The notes: generated from the sequence alone by a model not told the origin. A stretch of DNA of 64,000 nucleotides from an uncultured beta proteobacterium (GCA_903871735.1 CAIQHU010000095.1:1-64000), one strand, 5' to 3'; positions 46,045 through 56,961 are shown, numbered from the stretch's first letter. Program-made: numbers and translations.

Positions 46045-48901
46045 AAATCAATACCCCGTTAATTTACTAGATACTCCCTTTCCAATGCGGGGAGATTTAC
46101 CAAAAAGAGAGCCCGTCTGGATTAAGCAATGGCAAGAGAAAAAAATTTACCAACTCATCCGTAAAGCGCGCTTCGGGCAAAAAAAATTCATTCTCCATGA
46201 CGGCCCACCCTACGCTAATGGGAGTATTCATATTGGCCATGCGGTGAATAAAATTTTAAAGGATATGATCATCAAGAGCCGATCATTGATGGGCTTTGAT
46301 GCAATTTATGTCCCTGGTTGGGATTGTCATGGGATGCCTATTGAAATCCAAATTGAAAAAAAATATGGCAAGAGTCTATCTACTGCAGAAGTCCAATCTA
46401 AAGCAAGAGCCTATGCCGCCGAGCAAATAGCGCTGCAAAAGAAAGACTTTGAGCGTCTTGGTGTGCTGGGTGATTGGGAGAATCCCTATCTCACCATGAA
46501 TTTCGAAAATGAAGCTAATGAATTACGGGCTTTAGCAAAAATCATGGCAAAGGGCTTCGTTTTTCGTGGACTGAAACCCGTTAATTGGTGCTTTGATTGT
46601 GGCTCAGCCTTAGCAGAAGCCGAAGTAGAGTATCAAGATAAAGAAGATCCTGCAGTGGACGTTGGATTTGCGTTTGCGCAGAATGATCTGCCTCAAATTG
46701 CCCAAATTTTTGGCCAAAATAATCTACCCAATAAACCAGGTAAGATCGTTATCTGGACCACAACTCCTTGGACTCTGCCTGCTAATCAAGCGCTCAATGT
46801 CCACCCAGAATTTTTGTATTCCTTAGTCGATGTTGGCACACAATTATTAATTCTAGCCACTGATCGTGTCAGCTTTTGCCTCGAATCCTATGGTCTTACA
46901 GGAGTCACACTAGGAACTTGTCTTGGTGAACAATTAACCGAGCTACGTTTTGCCCACCCCTTATTTAAACTAGATCCGTCTTACGCTAGATATGCGCCTG
47001 TGTATGCCGCGAATTATGTAACTCTAGACACAGGTACCGGTATCGTGCATGCTGCCCCTGCTTATGGCGAAGAGGACTTTAAGTCGTGTAAAGCACATGG
47101 GCTAAATGATAGCGACATTCTCAATCCGGTCATGGGTAATGGCGTTTATGCTTCTACTACAGGAATATTTGGCGGACAATTTATTTGGAAAGCAAATCAT
47201 CAAATCGTCCAAGCATTAGATGATGCTGGCTCGCTGCTAAAGTCCATTACCTACAAGCACTCCTATATGCATTGCTGGCGACATAAAACCCCCATTATCT
47301 ACCGAGCAACCTCGCAATGGTTTGCCAGTATGGATAAAAAATCTGCTGGGCAATCACATAGTCTTCGGGAAGTTGCTCTTGCTGGAATCGAATCCACCCA
47401 GTTTTATCCAGCATGGGGCCAGCAAAGGCTGCGCGGTATGATCGCCAATCGGCCAGATTGGACCCTGTCTCGACAAAGACAATGGGGGGTGCCAATGGCT
47501 TTTTTTGTGCACCGCGAAACAGGCGAGCTGCACCCGCAGACAATTTTGCATATGGAGCAAATTGCGCAATTAATTGAAAGTCAAGGTATCGAAGCATGGC
47601 AAGACCTTGACCCTGCCACAATCTTATTGGGTGATGCACCCTTCTATGAAAAAAATAAAGATACCTTAGACGTCTGGTTTGATTCGGGTACAACGCACTG
47701 GCATGTTATTCGCGGTTCGCACGCTGCCTCTCTGATGAATGATGCAGCCGGCAACCCCAACTCTGATGAGCGCTGGGCAGATCTCTACCTCGAAGGCTCG
47801 GATCAGCATCGTGGCTGGTTCCACTCCTCACTATTAACCGGTGCGATGCTCGATGGTAAGCCGCCCTACCGCGCACTCTTGACCCATGGTTTTACTGTAG
47901 ATGGTCATGGCAGGAAAATGAGTAAATCCCTTGGAAATGTGATTGCACCCCAAGAAGTATTCGATAAAATGGGCTCTGAAATTATTCGCCTATGGGCCGC
48001 CTCCACAGATTACTCAGGAGAGATGACTATCTCCGATGAAATCTTAAAACGTGTAGTTGAAAGTTATCGCAGAATTCGTAACACCCTGCGTTTTTTACTT
48101 GCTAACATCAGTGATTTTGACCCAAAGATCAATTCCCTCAAAACAGCTGATTTGCTAGAAATTGACAGGTATATGCTTTGTCTTACCGCTCAAGTTCAAT
48201 CCGAAATCTTAGCTTGTTATCAGCGCTATGACTTCCATAATGCCGTTGCACGAATAATGACCTTTTGTTCAGAAGATCTCGGCGGTTTTTATTTAGATAT
48301 TCTCAAAGATCGTTTGTATACCCAAGCCCCAAATTCTCCCATGCGCCGTTCTGCGCAAACTGTCCTTGGACAGATTACGCAAGCCATGTTAAGGTGGATG
48401 GCACCCTTTTTATCCTTCACCGCCGAAGAAGTCTGGCAAATCTTATATCCCAATCAAACCGGTAAGGAAACTATTTTTACGGAACTGTTTGAAGAAATTG
48501 AACTGCCAGACGAAGCGCCAACTTTACTGTCAAAGTGGGGTACGCTGCGGCAATTTAGACAAGAAGTAACCAAAGCCATTGAACTAGAACGAGAAGTAGG
48601 TAAAGTCGGCTCTTCACTGCAGGCTGAAATTACCATCTTAGCTTCAGAAAAAGATGCCCAAATTTTGCAAAGCTTAGCCGATGACCTCAAATACATGACA
48701 ATCACCTCTAGTGCTCAAACTAAATCTGCACTAGATATCGGCGCCCCCCTCCAAGTTCTCGTTCGAGCGAGTCCTCATCCAAAGTGTACGCGTTGCTGGC
48801 ATTACCGAGCCGACGTTGGATTACAGGCTGAGCATCCCCACTTATGTGGACGTTGCTTCGAGAATTTGTTTGGGACTGGTGAGACGCGACAATGCGCTTA
48901 A
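46037..48901 (+). CDS. ileS: Isoleucyl-tRNA synthetase
   Basis: A class I synthetase of 954 residues charging tRNA-Ile, including the intron-split tRNA-Ile(CAU) of this window once that is spliced and modified. The HIGH motif is [21 protein letters not shown] is [12 protein letters not shown], and the editing domain has [12 protein letters not shown]. The C-terminal zinc site is [12 protein letters not shown] with CGRCFENL, as in bacterial type IleS. The start is within the ribF end: ATG at 46037 or 46028. Confidence 0.97.
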   Translation: MSENQYPVNLLDTPFPMRGDLPKREPVWIKQWQEKKIYQLIRKARFGQKKFILHDGPPYANGSIHIGHAVNKILKDMIIKSRSLMGFDAIYVPGWDCHGMPIEIQIEKKYGKSLSTAEVQSKARAYAAEQIALQKKDFERLGVLGDWENPYLTMNFENEANELRALAKIMAKGFVFRGLKPVNWCFDCGSALAEAEVEYQDKEDPAVDVGFAFAQNDLPQIAQIFGQNNLPNKPGKIVIWTTTPWTLPANQALNVHPEFLYSLVDVGTQLLILATDRVSFCLESYGLTGVTLGTCLGEQLTELRFAHPLFKLDPSYARYAPVYAANYVTLDTGTGIVHAAPAYGEEDFKSCKAHGLNDSDILNPVMGNGVYASTTGIFGGQFIWKANHQIVQALDDAGSLLKSITYKHSYMHCWRHKTPIIYRATSQWFASMDKKSAGQSHSLREVALAGIESTQFYPAWGQQRLRGMIANRPDWTLSRQRQWGVPMAFFVHRETGELHPQTILHMEQIAQLIESQGIEAWQDLDPATILLGDAPFYEKNKDTLDVWFDSGTTHWHVIRGSHAASLMNDAAGNPNSDERWADLYLEGSDQHRGWFHSSLLTGAMLDGKPPYRALLTHGFTVDGHGRKMSKSLGNVIAPQEVFDKMGSEIIRLWAASTDYSGEMTISDEILKRVVESYRRIRNTLRFLLANISDFDPKINSLKTADLLEIDRYMLCLTAQVQSEILACYQRYDFHNAVARIMTFCSEDLGGFYLDILKDRLYTQAPNSPMRRSAQTVLGQITQAMLRWMAPFLSFTAEEVWQILYPNQTGKETIFTELFEEIELPDEAPTLLSKWGTLRQFRQEVTKAIELEREVGKVGSSLQAEITILASEKDAQILQSLADDLKYMTITSSAQTKSALDIGAPLQVLVRASPHPKCTRCWHYRADVGLQAEHPHLCGRCFENLFGTGETRQCA

Positions 48902-48928
48902 ATTGAAACGATTCTTCAGGGAAAATTG

Positions 48929-49432
48929 ATGGCAAAAACGAACTCGGCAATGAATAGCTCTTATCAATTTATTTTGTGGTTAGGTTTGTCTATCTGTGTG
49001 ATTATCATCGATCAACTGACTAAAATAATTGCCCTCAATAGCCTTCTACCAAACACCAGTCAACGTGTGAATGCGATGATGAACTGGGTACTTGTCTTTA
49101 ACCCTGGAGCAGCTTTTTCTTTTCTAGCAGATGGACTTGCTTGGCAAAAATGGTTTTTTATTGGCATAGGTCTAGTCGCTTCAGTCACAATCCTTTGGTT
49201 ACTCAAGCGCCATTCGAAGGAATCGTTATTCTGCTTTTCTTTAGCACTCATTTTAGGGGGGGCGGTAGGCAACTTAATTGATCGCTTTGCTTACGGCGCT
49301 GTAGTAGACTTTATTGATGTGTATTATCAACAGTTTCACTGGCCAGCTTTTAATGTTGCAGACAGCGCCATAAGCCTAGGTGCTGCTCTATTGATTTTTG
49401 ACGAGTTAAGGCGCGTAGTCAAAAAACGTTAG
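48929..49432 (+). CDS. lspA: Lipoprotein signal peptidase
   Basis: A 167-residue inner-membrane aspartyl protease that cleaves prolipoproteins, such as the LFGC-containing LivJ homologue in this window. It has four membrane segments, a conserved FNPGAAFSFL, and the two catalytic aspartates within GNLIDRFAYGAVVDF and FNVADSAISLG. AGGGA lies upstream of the ATG at 48929. It follows ileS by 27 bases in the standard ileS-lspA order. Confidence 0.96.
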   Translation: MAKTNSAMNSSYQFILWLGLSICVIIIDQLTKIIALNSLLPNTSQRVNAMMNWVLVFNPGAAFSFLADGLAWQKWFFIGIGLVASVTILWLLKRHSKESLFCFSLALILGGAVGNLIDRFAYGAVVDFIDVYYQQFHWPAFNVADSAISLGAALLIFDELRRVVKKR

Positions 49433-49437
49433 GAACT

Positions 49438-50664
49438 ATGTATTTACTCAACAAACATATTGTTTTAGGTATCTCTGGTGGTATTGCTGCCTATAAGACC
49501 CCGGAACTCGTGCGTCTTTTTATTAAAGAAGGGGCTCAGGTTCAAGTTGTGATGACGCAGGCTGCAACACACTTTGTGACTCCGACTACTTTGCAAGCTG
49601 TATCTGGAAATCCTGTCTTCATCAGTCAATGGGATGATCGTATTCCCAACGGGATGGCTCATATTGAGCTTTCTAGAAAAGCTGACGCAGTTGTGATCGC
49701 CCCAGCCAGCGCAGATCTCATGGCAAAGCATTCCTTGGGCCTAGCAGATGATCTCTTATCAACCCTACTCATTGCCCGCGGTTGTGAAGAACAGGGCTCT
49801 ATCCTGCCGTGCCCCCTACTCATGGTGCCGGCAATGAATTTACAAATGTGGCAGCATGTCGCTACCCAACGCAGTGTGGCTAGGCTAAAAGCTGATGGCG
49901 TCATCATCCTTGGCCCAGCTAGTGGTCCCCAAGCTTGCGGCGAAGTCGGAGCTGGTCGTATGCTCGAACCCGAAGAAATTCTCGAGGGTCTGTGCGCTTT
50001 TTTTCAGCCGAAAACCTTACTAGGAAAACGGGTAGTTGTAACAGCTGGCCCAACCTATGAGGCTATTGATCCAGTTCGTGGTCTCACGAATAAAAGCTCC
50101 GGAAAAATGGGCTTTGCTATTGCCAAAGCAGCGCTAGAAGCAGGTGCATCCGTGCATTTAATTGCTGGCCCCGTCCACTTACCAACGCCTCTGGAGTTTA
50201 CTGGGATGATTCGGCGAACAGACGTCTTAAGTGCTGCTGATATGGCAAATGCAGTTGAATCTGCTAAAGACTGCGATATTTTCTTCTCTGTTGCAGCCGT
50301 CGCAGACTGGAAAATCATCAATCCATCTTCCCAAAAAATCAAAAAATCGGACTCTTTAAGTCCTACCTTAGAGTTTGCTCTCAATCCTGACATCTTGGCT
50401 CGCATGGCTGCTAACTCCGCCCAAAGACCATTTTGCGTTGGCTTTGCCGCCGAGACGCAACACGTTTCTGAATTTGGGCAAGCTAAACGAATCGCTAAAA
50501 ATGTGCCCCTCTTGATCGCTAATCATGGACCCGATACCTTCGGACAAGACCATAATCAAGTCAGCTTAATTGATGCAAGTGGTGTTTATCCTCTACAGCA
50601 AATGGATAAGCTAAGACTTGCTCGGGAAATCATTGCTCAGGTTGTGCAACGTTTACCAGCGTAA
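49438..50664 (+). CDS. coaBC: Bifunctional phosphopantothenoylcysteine decarboxylase/synthetase
   Basis: A 408-residue CoA-pathway enzyme. The N-terminal CoaC flavoprotein has GISGGIAAYKTPELVR, the Asn-containing VPAMNLQMW and the lid cysteine in PQACGEVGAGRM. The C-terminal CoaB part has VVTAGPTYEAIDPVRGLTN and FCVGFAAET. It lies five bases after lspA and 56 bases before dut, a coaBC-dut neighbourhood found widely in proteobacteria. Confidence 0.96.
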   Translation: MYLLNKHIVLGISGGIAAYKTPELVRLFIKEGAQVQVVMTQAATHFVTPTTLQAVSGNPVFISQWDDRIPNGMAHIELSRKADAVVIAPASADLMAKHSLGLADDLLSTLLIARGCEEQGSILPCPLLMVPAMNLQMWQHVATQRSVARLKADGVIILGPASGPQACGEVGAGRMLEPEEILEGLCAFFQPKTLLGKRVVVTAGPTYEAIDPVRGLTNKSSGKMGFAIAKAALEAGASVHLIAGPVHLPTPLEFTGMIRRTDVLSAADMANAVESAKDCDIFFSVAAVADWKIINPSSQKIKKSDSLSPTLEFALNPDILARMAANSAQRPFCVGFAAETQHVSEFGQAKRIAKNVPLLIANHGPDTFGQDHNQVSLIDASGVYPLQQMDKLRLAREIIAQVVQRLPA

Positions 50665-50720
50665 CGCTGTTCCCATAGCAATGCATCTTGCCACTTCTTT
50701 AACCCCTTTAAACTCTATTT

Positions 50721-51170
50721 ATGCAAAAGTTACAAGTCAAAATTTTAGATGAACGGATGCGCAGTCAACTACCCAGTTATGCCACTCCGGGGAGTGCCGG
50801 CCTCGATCTGAGAGCCTGTATCAGCGAGCCTATTGACATTGCTCCTGGGCAGACCCTATTAATTCCAACGGGTATTGCAATCCATGTTGCAGATCCAGGC
50901 TACTGTGCGATCATTTTGCCTCGCTCTGGGCTTGGTCACAAACATGGCATTGTCTTGGGTAATTTGGTTGGTCTCATCGACTCGGATTATCAAGGCCAAC
51001 TCATGGTGAGTACTTGGAACCGAGGTCAACAAAATTTTCAGATCTGTGCCATGGATCGCTTAGCACAACTAGTGATTGTGCCCGTCGCTCAAGTCGAGTG
51101 GGAGGTCGTTGAGGACTTCTCCACCAGCACGAGAGGCACTGGTGGATTTGGGAGTACCGGTAAGAGTTAA
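50721..51170 (+). CDS. dut: dUTP diphosphatase
   Basis: A 149-residue trimeric dUTPase that removes dUTP and provides dUMP. The five motifs are present: SAGLDLRA (1), [11 protein letters not shown] (2), [11 protein letters not shown] (3), RLAQLVI (4) and [10 protein letters not shown] (5). Its TAA stop shares the TTAA at 51167-51170 with the stop of the convergent clpA, so the two coding regions overlap by 4 bases. Confidence 0.96.
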   Translation: MQKLQVKILDERMRSQLPSYATPGSAGLDLRACISEPIDIAPGQTLLIPTGIAIHVADPGYCAIILPRSGLGHKHGIVLGNLVGLIDSDYQGQLMVSTWNRGQQNFQICAMDRLAQLVIVPVAQVEWEVVEDFSTSTRGTGGFGSTGKS

Positions 51171-53470
51171 GTCTCTTCAGATGTCTCTGTAGACGCAGCC
51201 TTGCCCTTTGTAACAGCAGCCTGGATGGTAAGCACTACCTCATCTTTGTCCGCTACATCAACTAAGACTGTGCCACCATTGAGTAGGCGTCCAAAAAGTA
51301 ACTCATCGGCTAGGGCTTTACGAACAGTATCTTGAATTAAACGTTGCATAGGTCTGGCACCCATTAATGGGTCAAAACCTTTTTTAGATAAGAAAGTTCG
51401 TAGTGCCGGGGAGAAAGTCGCATCCACTTTTTTCTCGTGTAACTGCTCCTCTAGTTGCATGAGGAATTTATCGACAACGCGCAGAATAATCGACTCATCA
51501 AGACCTTTAAAGGACACAATCGCATCTAGACGATTTCTAAATTCTGGGGTAAACATACGCTTAATATCAGCCATCTCATCCCCAGCTTCTCGAGGATTTG
51601 TAAATCCAATGGTCGATTTATTCATCGTTTCAGCGCCAGCGTTAGTCGTCATGATAATAATTACATTACGAAAATCAGCTTTACGACCGTTGTTATCCGT
51701 TAATGTCCCATGATCCATGACTTGGAGCAATATATTAAAAATATCAGGATGCGCTTTTTCGATTTCATCGAGTAATAAAACACAGTGCGGTTTTTTGTTC
51801 ACTCCCTCAGTGAGCAAACCACCTTGATCAAAACCAACGTATCCAGGAGGCGCGCCAATTAAGCGACTAACTGCATGCCTTTCCATATACTCCGACATAT
51901 CAAAGCGCAATAACTCCACACCCATAATAAAAGCTAGTTGCTTAGCAACTTCTGTTTTACCAACGCCGGTAGGGCCTGAGAATAAAAAGGACCCTATTGG
52001 CCTATCGATTTTTCCAAGTCCTGCCCTAGCCATCTTAATGGACGATGCTAAAGCTTCAATTGCAGGGTCTTGCCCAAATACAACGCTCTTTAAGTCCCGA
52101 TCCAGGGTCTGCAATTTACTTCTGTCATCTTGACTAACCGATTGCGGTGGAATCCGGGCAATTTTAGAAACAATCTCCTCAATCTCTACCCGGCCAATCG
52201 TTTTTTTCTGTTTCGATTTTGGCAAAATTCGTTGCGCCGCACCAGCCTCATCAATCACATCAATTGCTTTATCTGGTAACTGCCGATCATTAATATATCT
52301 TGATGACAACTCAGCAGCAGCGCTTAAGGCGTTTTGAGAATACTTCACGCCATGATGCTCTTCAAATCGGGACTTTAGACCCCGCAAGATTTGCACGGTT
52401 TGATCAATACTTGGTTCTAAAACATCAATTTTTTGGAAGCGTCTAGATAGCGCAGCGTCTTTTTCAAAAATGCCACGATACTCCGTGAAGGTAGTTGCTC
52501 CGATACACTTCAACTGACCGCTAGATAAAGCAGGTTTTAATAAATTACTGGCATCCAAAGTCCCGCCAGAAGCTGCGCCAGCCCCAATCAGGGTGTGAAT
52601 TTCATCAATAAATAAAACCGCATTGACATTATCTTTTAAGGACTTCAAAACAGCCTTCAAGCGCTGCTCAAAATCCCCGCGATATTTAGTGCCAGCAAGC
52701 AAAGCCCCCATGTCCAGAGAATAAACAACCGCATCTTTTAGAATTTCCGGGACTTCATTTTGGGTCACTCGCCATGCTAAGCCCTCCGCAATTGCAGTCT
52801 TACCAACACCCGCCTCACCAACCAACAGCGGGTTATTTTTGCGGCGACGGCACAATATTTGGATAACCCGCTCAACCTCGTGTTCACGGCCAATGAGCGG
52901 ATCAATCTTGCCTTGTTTTGCTAATTGATTTAAATTTTGTGTGAACTGTTCTAACGGGCTATCTTTACCAGTGCCAGCGGCAGTCTCATCCGAGTCACTA
53001 TTTTGCTGGTCTTGCTTGACCGACTCAGCCTGATCCTTACGAATTCCATGACTAATAAAATTCACCACATCCAGCCGAGTTACTCCCTGTTGTTGCAGGT
53101 AATAAACCGCATGCGAATCTTTTTCTCCAAAAATAGCAACCAATACATTGGCCCCAGTAACTTCTTTTTTTCCACTAGATGTGGACTGGACATGCATAAT
53201 GGCTCGCTGGATTACCCTTTGGAATCCTAAAGTTGGTTGCGTATCTACTTCTTCTGTGCCCGGTACAACGGGCGTATTGTCGTTAATGAAATTCTTGAGT
53301 TGGATGCGAAGATCAACAATATTGACCGCGCAAGCTTTTAACACATCCACTGCCGTGGCATTATCTAACAAAGCACACAATAGATGCTCAACGGTAATAA
53401 ACTCATGCCGAGCAGCCCTTGCATCTACAAAAGCCATATGCAGACTAACTTCTAATTCTTGAGCAATCAT
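51167..53470 (-). CDS. clpA: ATP-dependent Clp protease ATP-binding subunit ClpA
   Basis: A 767-residue AAA+ unfoldase that feeds ClpP. The N-domain ([20 protein letters not shown]) binds ClpS. The two ATPase modules have Walker [17 protein letters not shown] and [16 protein letters not shown]. An acidic, Gln-rich linker follows the N-domain. The IGF-type ClpP loop is represented by STIGFTN. The ATG at 53470 overlaps the clpS stop as ATGA, with GGAGG four bases upstream, so it is translationally coupled to clpS. Confidence 0.97.
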   Translation of the reverse strand: MIAQELEVSLHMAFVDARAARHEFITVEHLLCALLDNATAVDVLKACAVNIVDLRIQLKNFINDNTPVVPGTEEVDTQPTLGFQRVIQRAIMHVQSTSSGKKEVTGANVLVAIFGEKDSHAVYYLQQQGVTRLDVVNFISHGIRKDQAESVKQDQQNSDSDETAAGTGKDSPLEQFTQNLNQLAKQGKIDPLIGREHEVERVIQILCRRRKNNPLLVGEAGVGKTAIAEGLAWRVTQNEVPEILKDAVVYSLDMGALLAGTKYRGDFEQRLKAVLKSLKDNVNAVLFIDEIHTLIGAGAASGGTLDASNLLKPALSSGQLKCIGATTFTEYRGIFEKDAALSRRFQKIDVLEPSIDQTVQILRGLKSRFEEHHGVKYSQNALSAAAELSSRYINDRQLPDKAIDVIDEAGAAQRILPKSKQKKTIGRVEIEEIVSKIARIPPQSVSQDDRSKLQTLDRDLKSVVFGQDPAIEALASSIKMARAGLGKIDRPIGSFLFSGPTGVGKTEVAKQLAFIMGVELLRFDMSEYMERHAVSRLIGAPPGYVGFDQGGLLTEGVNKKPHCVLLLDEIEKAHPDIFNILLQVMDHGTLTDNNGRKADFRNVIIIMTTNAGAETMNKSTIGFTNPREAGDEMADIKRMFTPEFRNRLDAIVSFKGLDESIILRVVDKFLMQLEEQLHEKKVDATFSPALRTFLSKKGFDPLMGARPMQRLIQDTVRKALADELLFGRLLNGGTVLVDVADKDEVVLTIQAAVTKGKAASTETSEET

Positions 53471-53826
53471 ACTTCCTCCATCATGCACTGCAAAGGGTGA
53501 CCCGATTTACGGGAGATTTCAGTTACTTGCGCTACCTTGGTTACAGCCATGTCATGGGTATAAACCCCACAAACACCTTTTCCTTCCATATGTACTTGTA
53601 ACATAATTCTAGTAGCTGTTTCCTGATCTTTATGAAAATACTCCTGAATAATCATCACTACAAATTCCATTGGGGTGAAATCGTCATTTAATAAAATAAC
53701 CCGGTACAAAGGGGGAGGTTCAACTTTTTGAACTTCCCGATCTAAAACTGTTGCCCGACCATCATCTTTTAAAGGCTTGGTCGGACGAATTGCTAAAAGC
53801 GGTTTTTTACTCAATTTCTGGCTCAT
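53467..53826 (-). CDS. clpS: ATP-dependent Clp protease adaptor ClpS
   Basis: A 119-residue N-degron adaptor delivering substrates to ClpA. It has [20 protein letters not shown], including the substrate-pocket residues, [20 protein letters not shown] block (here [18 protein letters not shown]), and a basic N-terminal extension of about 35 residues. It is the first gene of clpS-clpA and diverges from cspA over a 278-base gap. Confidence 0.96.
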   Translation of the reverse strand: MSQKLSKKPLLAIRPTKPLKDDGRATVLDREVQKVEPPPLYRVILLNDDFTPMEFVVMIIQEYFHKDQETATRIMLQVHMEGKGVCGVYTHDMAVTKVAQVTEISRKSGHPLQCMMEEV

Positions 53827-53971
53827 ACTATGATTCTAATCATTAATTAATTTACTGTTTATTTTTGACCGAGTGGCGATAAATTTGATCATTTAGGTGC
53901 TAAAAAGCAAAAAAGTGTGAAAAAATCCCACACCTAAGGGGAAATACTAATACGTTTTCACCTATTTCATC

Positions 53972-54000
53972 TTGACAGAAGAGCAAATAAAGCCAACAAT
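53972..54000 (+). promoter_or_regulatory. Probable sigma-70 promoter for cspA
   Basis: A consensus TTGACA (53972-53977) is followed after 17 bases by AACAAT (53995-54000). Transcription would start near 54007 and give a leader of about 98 nt, consistent with the long structured leaders of cold-shock genes. The rest of the clpS-cspA gap shows no further gene. Confidence 0.65.
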
Positions 54001-54008
54001 CTCATACA

Positions 54009-54030
54009 TGTGTATTAATTTTAATACACA
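54009..54030. promoter_or_regulatory. Perfect 22-bp inverted repeat at the cspA transcription start
   Basis: TGTGTATTAA and TTAATACACA are exact complements around TT. It begins about two bases after the predicted transcription start, so it may be an operator or the first hairpin of the cspA leader. Confidence 0.6.
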
Positions 54031-54104
54031 AGGCTTGTTGTTGTGTTAGCTATCATATGTTTTTCACGCTTCAAGATTGATCCTTTATATGTAATGGAGT
54101 TCGA

Positions 54105-54308
54105 ATGGCAACCGGTGTCGTAAAATGGTTTAATGATGCAAAAGGTTTTGGGTTTATCAAACCTGATGATGGAGAAGAAGAGTTATTTGCTCACTTCAGT
54201 GCAATCACAATGAGTGGCTTTAAAACCCTCAAAGAAGGTCAAAAGGTAACTTTTGATATTACTCAAGGCCCAAAAGGCAAACAAGCGACTAATATCCAAG
54301 GCGGTTGA
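54105..54308 (+). CDS. cspA: Cold-shock protein CspA family
   Basis: A 67-residue single OB-fold RNA/DNA chaperone. It begins [20 protein letters not shown], which contains RNP1 (KGFGFI), followed by RNP2 (LFAHFSAI). ATGGAG lies upstream of the ATG. A long leader and a terminator directly downstream make it a monocistronic unit, as is usual for cold-shock genes. It is divergent from clpS, a gene pair seen in other Burkholderiales. Confidence 0.96.
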   Translation: MATGVVKWFNDAKGFGFIKPDDGEEELFAHFSAITMSGFKTLKEGQKVTFDITQGPKGKQATNIQGG

Positions 54309-54344
54309 TTGAGCTAATCCTTTATAGGATGTTTTGCAAAGAAG

Positions 54345-54365
54345 CCCCTCGAGAGGGGTTTTTTT
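54345..54365 (+). terminator. Rho-independent terminator of cspA
   Basis: CCCCTC (54345-54350) pairs with GAGGGG (54353-54358) around GA, followed by seven T residues. It is 36 bases past the cspA stop. The remaining 147 bases to the next gene hold no recognisable feature. Confidence 0.85.
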
Positions 54366-54512
54366 AGCTTGCCTTTAAACTAGTCTTTTAGCTAACTTCT
54401 TAGTTAGACTTTTATCTTTTTTAGCTAATCTACTGAAAACTCAACTACTTGGATTAGTTGTAAGAGTCTAGGGATACATGCAAAAATTCCGCACAACCCG
54501 TCGACCCTCAAA

Positions 54513-55886
54513 TCATACCCCCCAAGGTTTAATCGCTGCTTTTAATGCTTGATATCCTTCAATATATAACGGACGATTTGGGCTATAAACTCGATCGAAG
54601 GCTTTGAGTTGCTCATCCAACCAATTTGCCAACTTCTCATTGCCAGGATTGGCCGCCTTATAAGCCTCATTGATAAGCACAAAATGAATTCTTGGATCAT
54701 AGGGCTGCTTCTCACCACCAACGGTTTCATCGCCATCTAATAAGCGCATTAACATCGCATCGGCAGAGCCCAAAGTTTGCTCGTAGATCGGTGCGCCATG
54801 GACACGATACATGATACTAGTCATATCCTTACCATTTGTCATCGTAAAGCCCATATCTTTCCACAGCTGCTTCATATCGACTTGAGATCCTACTCGGTCT
54901 AAAACAATCTGACCCCAATCACGCAGAACATCAGCTGCATCAGCCATCAAATCAGTTAAACGATCACCATCTAAATCCGTAGCATAAACAATACAAGGCC
55001 TTTGGCGTATCATGTCATGCAATAAAAGACCAAAATTGGTATCTGCAATATGTTCATAAATGTCTCCGCCCCAATTTTCCATACCAGCTTTGAAGTCTTT
55101 AGGTAATAAAGCTACGATTGCATCCACATTAGCACGATGCTCTTCATAGGCATCCACAGCATACTGGCGTTTTAACTTAAATTTAGTGCCCGCCATCAGC
55201 CAACGAATAATACCGGCATTAATTGCATCCTCTTGGGCCTGAGTAGGCTTGGTGGCTACTCGACCAATCATTCCTGTGTCATGCACCATCTTAAGGAATA
55301 ATCGCGCAGCATATGCCATGCGAATACCCGGGGTATTCATTTCTGAATGAATATTGCCAGTCTCTGGATCAATTTTAAACTTTTTCTTATCTTGAGAATA
55401 AGGTAAACCTGGCATAAAACGAATACTCGTAATTCCGCCATAAGGTCGAACATTACAATAAACGCCAGCGGCAGTTCGCAAAGGTGCGTTAGCAGACTTA
55501 CCCGCTACAACTACTTTCTTGCCACCATCGTTGACCAGGAAATCTCCAGCGGTAGACCACTTCAGAGCGATATAGTCTAATTTTCCAAACCACTCGAGTG
55601 AGGCAAGATTGGTGTCATGCCGAAACTGGGCCATCATCGGCACTCCCAAGAAAGGCAGTCCTAAAACATCCAGAGCCATCAATGTCCCGTTCAAGGCAAA
55701 CATATCGGTAAAAGCATGGGCTACTGGCTTCACATCCCCGACAAAATTCCCGCCTTCCCAAATAATTGCATCATTAAAGCCAACAGGCTTCAGAGTAGAT
55801 CGCTTGTAAATACTATCGAGTAATTTAAATAAATCACCATTTTGTTCTTCTTTGGCAATTTGTAACAAATCCAGTGGAGTTGACAT
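54513..55886 (-). CDS. Uncharacterised 457-residue protein
   Basis: I do not recognise the family. The protein is mostly soluble in composition, with one moderately hydrophobic stretch (LMALDVLGLPFLGVPMMAQF, about 68-87) and no signal peptide. Notable segments are NAPLRTAAGVYCNVRPYGG, FMPGLPYSQDKKKFKID, NTPGIRMAYAARLFLKMVHD, MENWGGDIYEHIADTNFG and YATDLDGDRLTDLMADAA. The last resembles Asp-rich metal or calcium loops but has no full EF-hand. Ordinary codon usage and a full-length uninterrupted frame indicate a real gene. It is alone on its strand between cspA and a DUF192 gene. In some relatives icd occupies a nearby place, but no isocitrate dehydrogenase motifs are seen here. An enzyme is likely; a rubber-oxygenase-like (DUF2236) relationship was considered but not supported. 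Confidence 0.75.
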   Translation of the reverse strand: MSTPLDLLQIAKEEQNGDLFKLLDSIYKRSTLKPVGFNDAIIWEGGNFVGDVKPVAHAFTDMFALNGTLMALDVLGLPFLGVPMMAQFRHDTNLASLEWFGKLDYIALKWSTAGDFLVNDGGKKVVVAGKSANAPLRTAAGVYCNVRPYGGITSIRFMPGLPYSQDKKKFKIDPETGNIHSEMNTPGIRMAYAARLFLKMVHDTGMIGRVATKPTQAQEDAINAGIIRWLMAGTKFKLKRQYAVDAYEEHRANVDAIVALLPKDFKAGMENWGGDIYEHIADTNFGLLLHDMIRQRPCIVYATDLDGDRLTDLMADAADVLRDWGQIVLDRVGSQVDMKQLWKDMGFTMTNGKDMTSIMYRVHGAPIYEQTLGSADAMLMRLLDGDETVGGEKQPYDPRIHFVLINEAYKAANPGNEKLANWLDEQLKAFDRVYSPNRPLYIEGYQALKAAIKPWGV

Positions 55887-56125
55887 AACTGAAAGACCTT
55901 TAATAAAAGTGATAAAAAAAGCTACTATCGCACGTCCTGATTACTTCGCTTTGAATGAGCATAAAGCTATCAGTGCTGCAAAGTTGTTACTATAATAAAT
56001 CATTCAACCGCTGCAGGTTGACTTTTGGTGATATGAGCTTCGGTCAATATCGCTTATTGAAACTAAACCGTTCAAATAACTGATGACCAATAATCTTTGC
56101 AACACGATGAATAACCCAAGCCACT

Positions 56126-56575
56126 ATGCTAAATAGTTTCATCAAATGTAGCCTTTTACTTGCGCAGCTGATTTCGTTGTCAATGATTGCAGCAACGTGC
56201 TATGGCGCACCTCTTCCATCAATCACCTTAAAAATACATCAAGAAATAATTAAGGCTGAGGTTGCCAGTACGCCCGCTAGCCAACAAATGGGCTTAATGT
56301 ACCGCAAAGAACTGCCCGAAAATCAGGGTATGTTATTTGTGTTTAATGACAAGCTAAGCCATTGCTTTTGGATGAAAAATACGGCAATACCTCTAGCTAT
56401 CGCATTTATAGATGCTAGTGGAAAGATTATTAATATCGCTGAAATGGAAGCGTTTAGTGAGTCGAGCCATTGCCCATTAAGACCAAATCCCTATGCATTA
56501 GAGATGAACCGAGGATGGTTTTCAAAAAGAAAACTCGGTCCAGGTAGTTTCGTAGAAGGTTTACCTAGACCTTAA
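56126..56575 (+). CDS. DUF192-family exported protein
   Basis: A 149-residue protein with a signal peptide (hydrophobic LLLAQLISLSMIAATCYG, cleavage near GAPL). The mature part is the DUF192 fold: VASTPASQQMGLMYRKELPE, MLFVFNDKLSHCFWMKNTAI and IINIAEMEAFSESSHCP. The function of this widespread family is unknown. TATAAT at 55991-55996 lies about 130 bases upstream, but no good -35 box accompanies it. Gap 55887-56125 shows no other gene. Confidence 0.88.
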   Translation: MLNSFIKCSLLLAQLISLSMIAATCYGAPLPSITLKIHQEIIKAEVASTPASQQMGLMYRKELPENQGMLFVFNDKLSHCFWMKNTAIPLAIAFIDASGKIINIAEMEAFSESSHCPLRPNPYALEMNRGWFSKRKLGPGSFVEGLPRP

Positions 56576-56632
56576 ATTGTCTCTATTGGGGCTGGGGATT
56601 TCAAGGCCTGGCCACTACCAATGTGCGCTTAG

Positions 56633-56938
56633 TTAGTCAAAATGGCAGACATAATGTATTGGCGCTTCCGCTCGGATCACAAAGTAACCGCCCGCACCAA
56701 CCTCCCAAGATTGACCGGCTAAATAGACTTGCTCTTGGCCACCGTTTACACTTACAAACGCAGTGCCATCGACAACTTCCATAACTTCTTTAGTGGCTAA
56801 ATCAAAGCGTAAGGTGCTTGGCAATATCACGCCAATTGATTTTCTGGTTTGATCCGGCAAAGTTACAGTATGCGAAATACATTTGCCATCAAAAAAAATA
56901 TTCGCTTTCTTATCTACAGTTACTTGGTTAAATTGCAT
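56633..56938 (-). CDS. ppnP: Pyrimidine/purine nucleoside phosphorylase
   Basis: A 101-residue cupin-fold protein of the PpnP (DUF1255) family, which cleaves several nucleosides with phosphate. It begins QFNQVTVDKKANIFFDGKC and contains TRKSIGVILPSTLRFDLAT and VYLAGQSWEVGAGG, the family blocks. GGAG lies upstream of the ATG. It lies 23 bases downstream of argG and may be read from the argF-argG transcript. Confidence 0.9.
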   Translation of the reverse strand: MQFNQVTVDKKANIFFDGKCISHTVTLPDQTRKSIGVILPSTLRFDLATKEVMEVVDGTAFVSVNGGQEQVYLAGQSWEVGAGGYFVIRAEAPIHYVCHFD

Positions 56939-56961
56939 GAAATTCTCCGATGATCTTGCAG

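Noticed and set aside
54513..55886. Assignment of the unknown protein to isocitrate dehydrogenase or to rubber-oxygenase-like DUF2236
   Set aside because: None of the diagnostic motifs of either family is visible.
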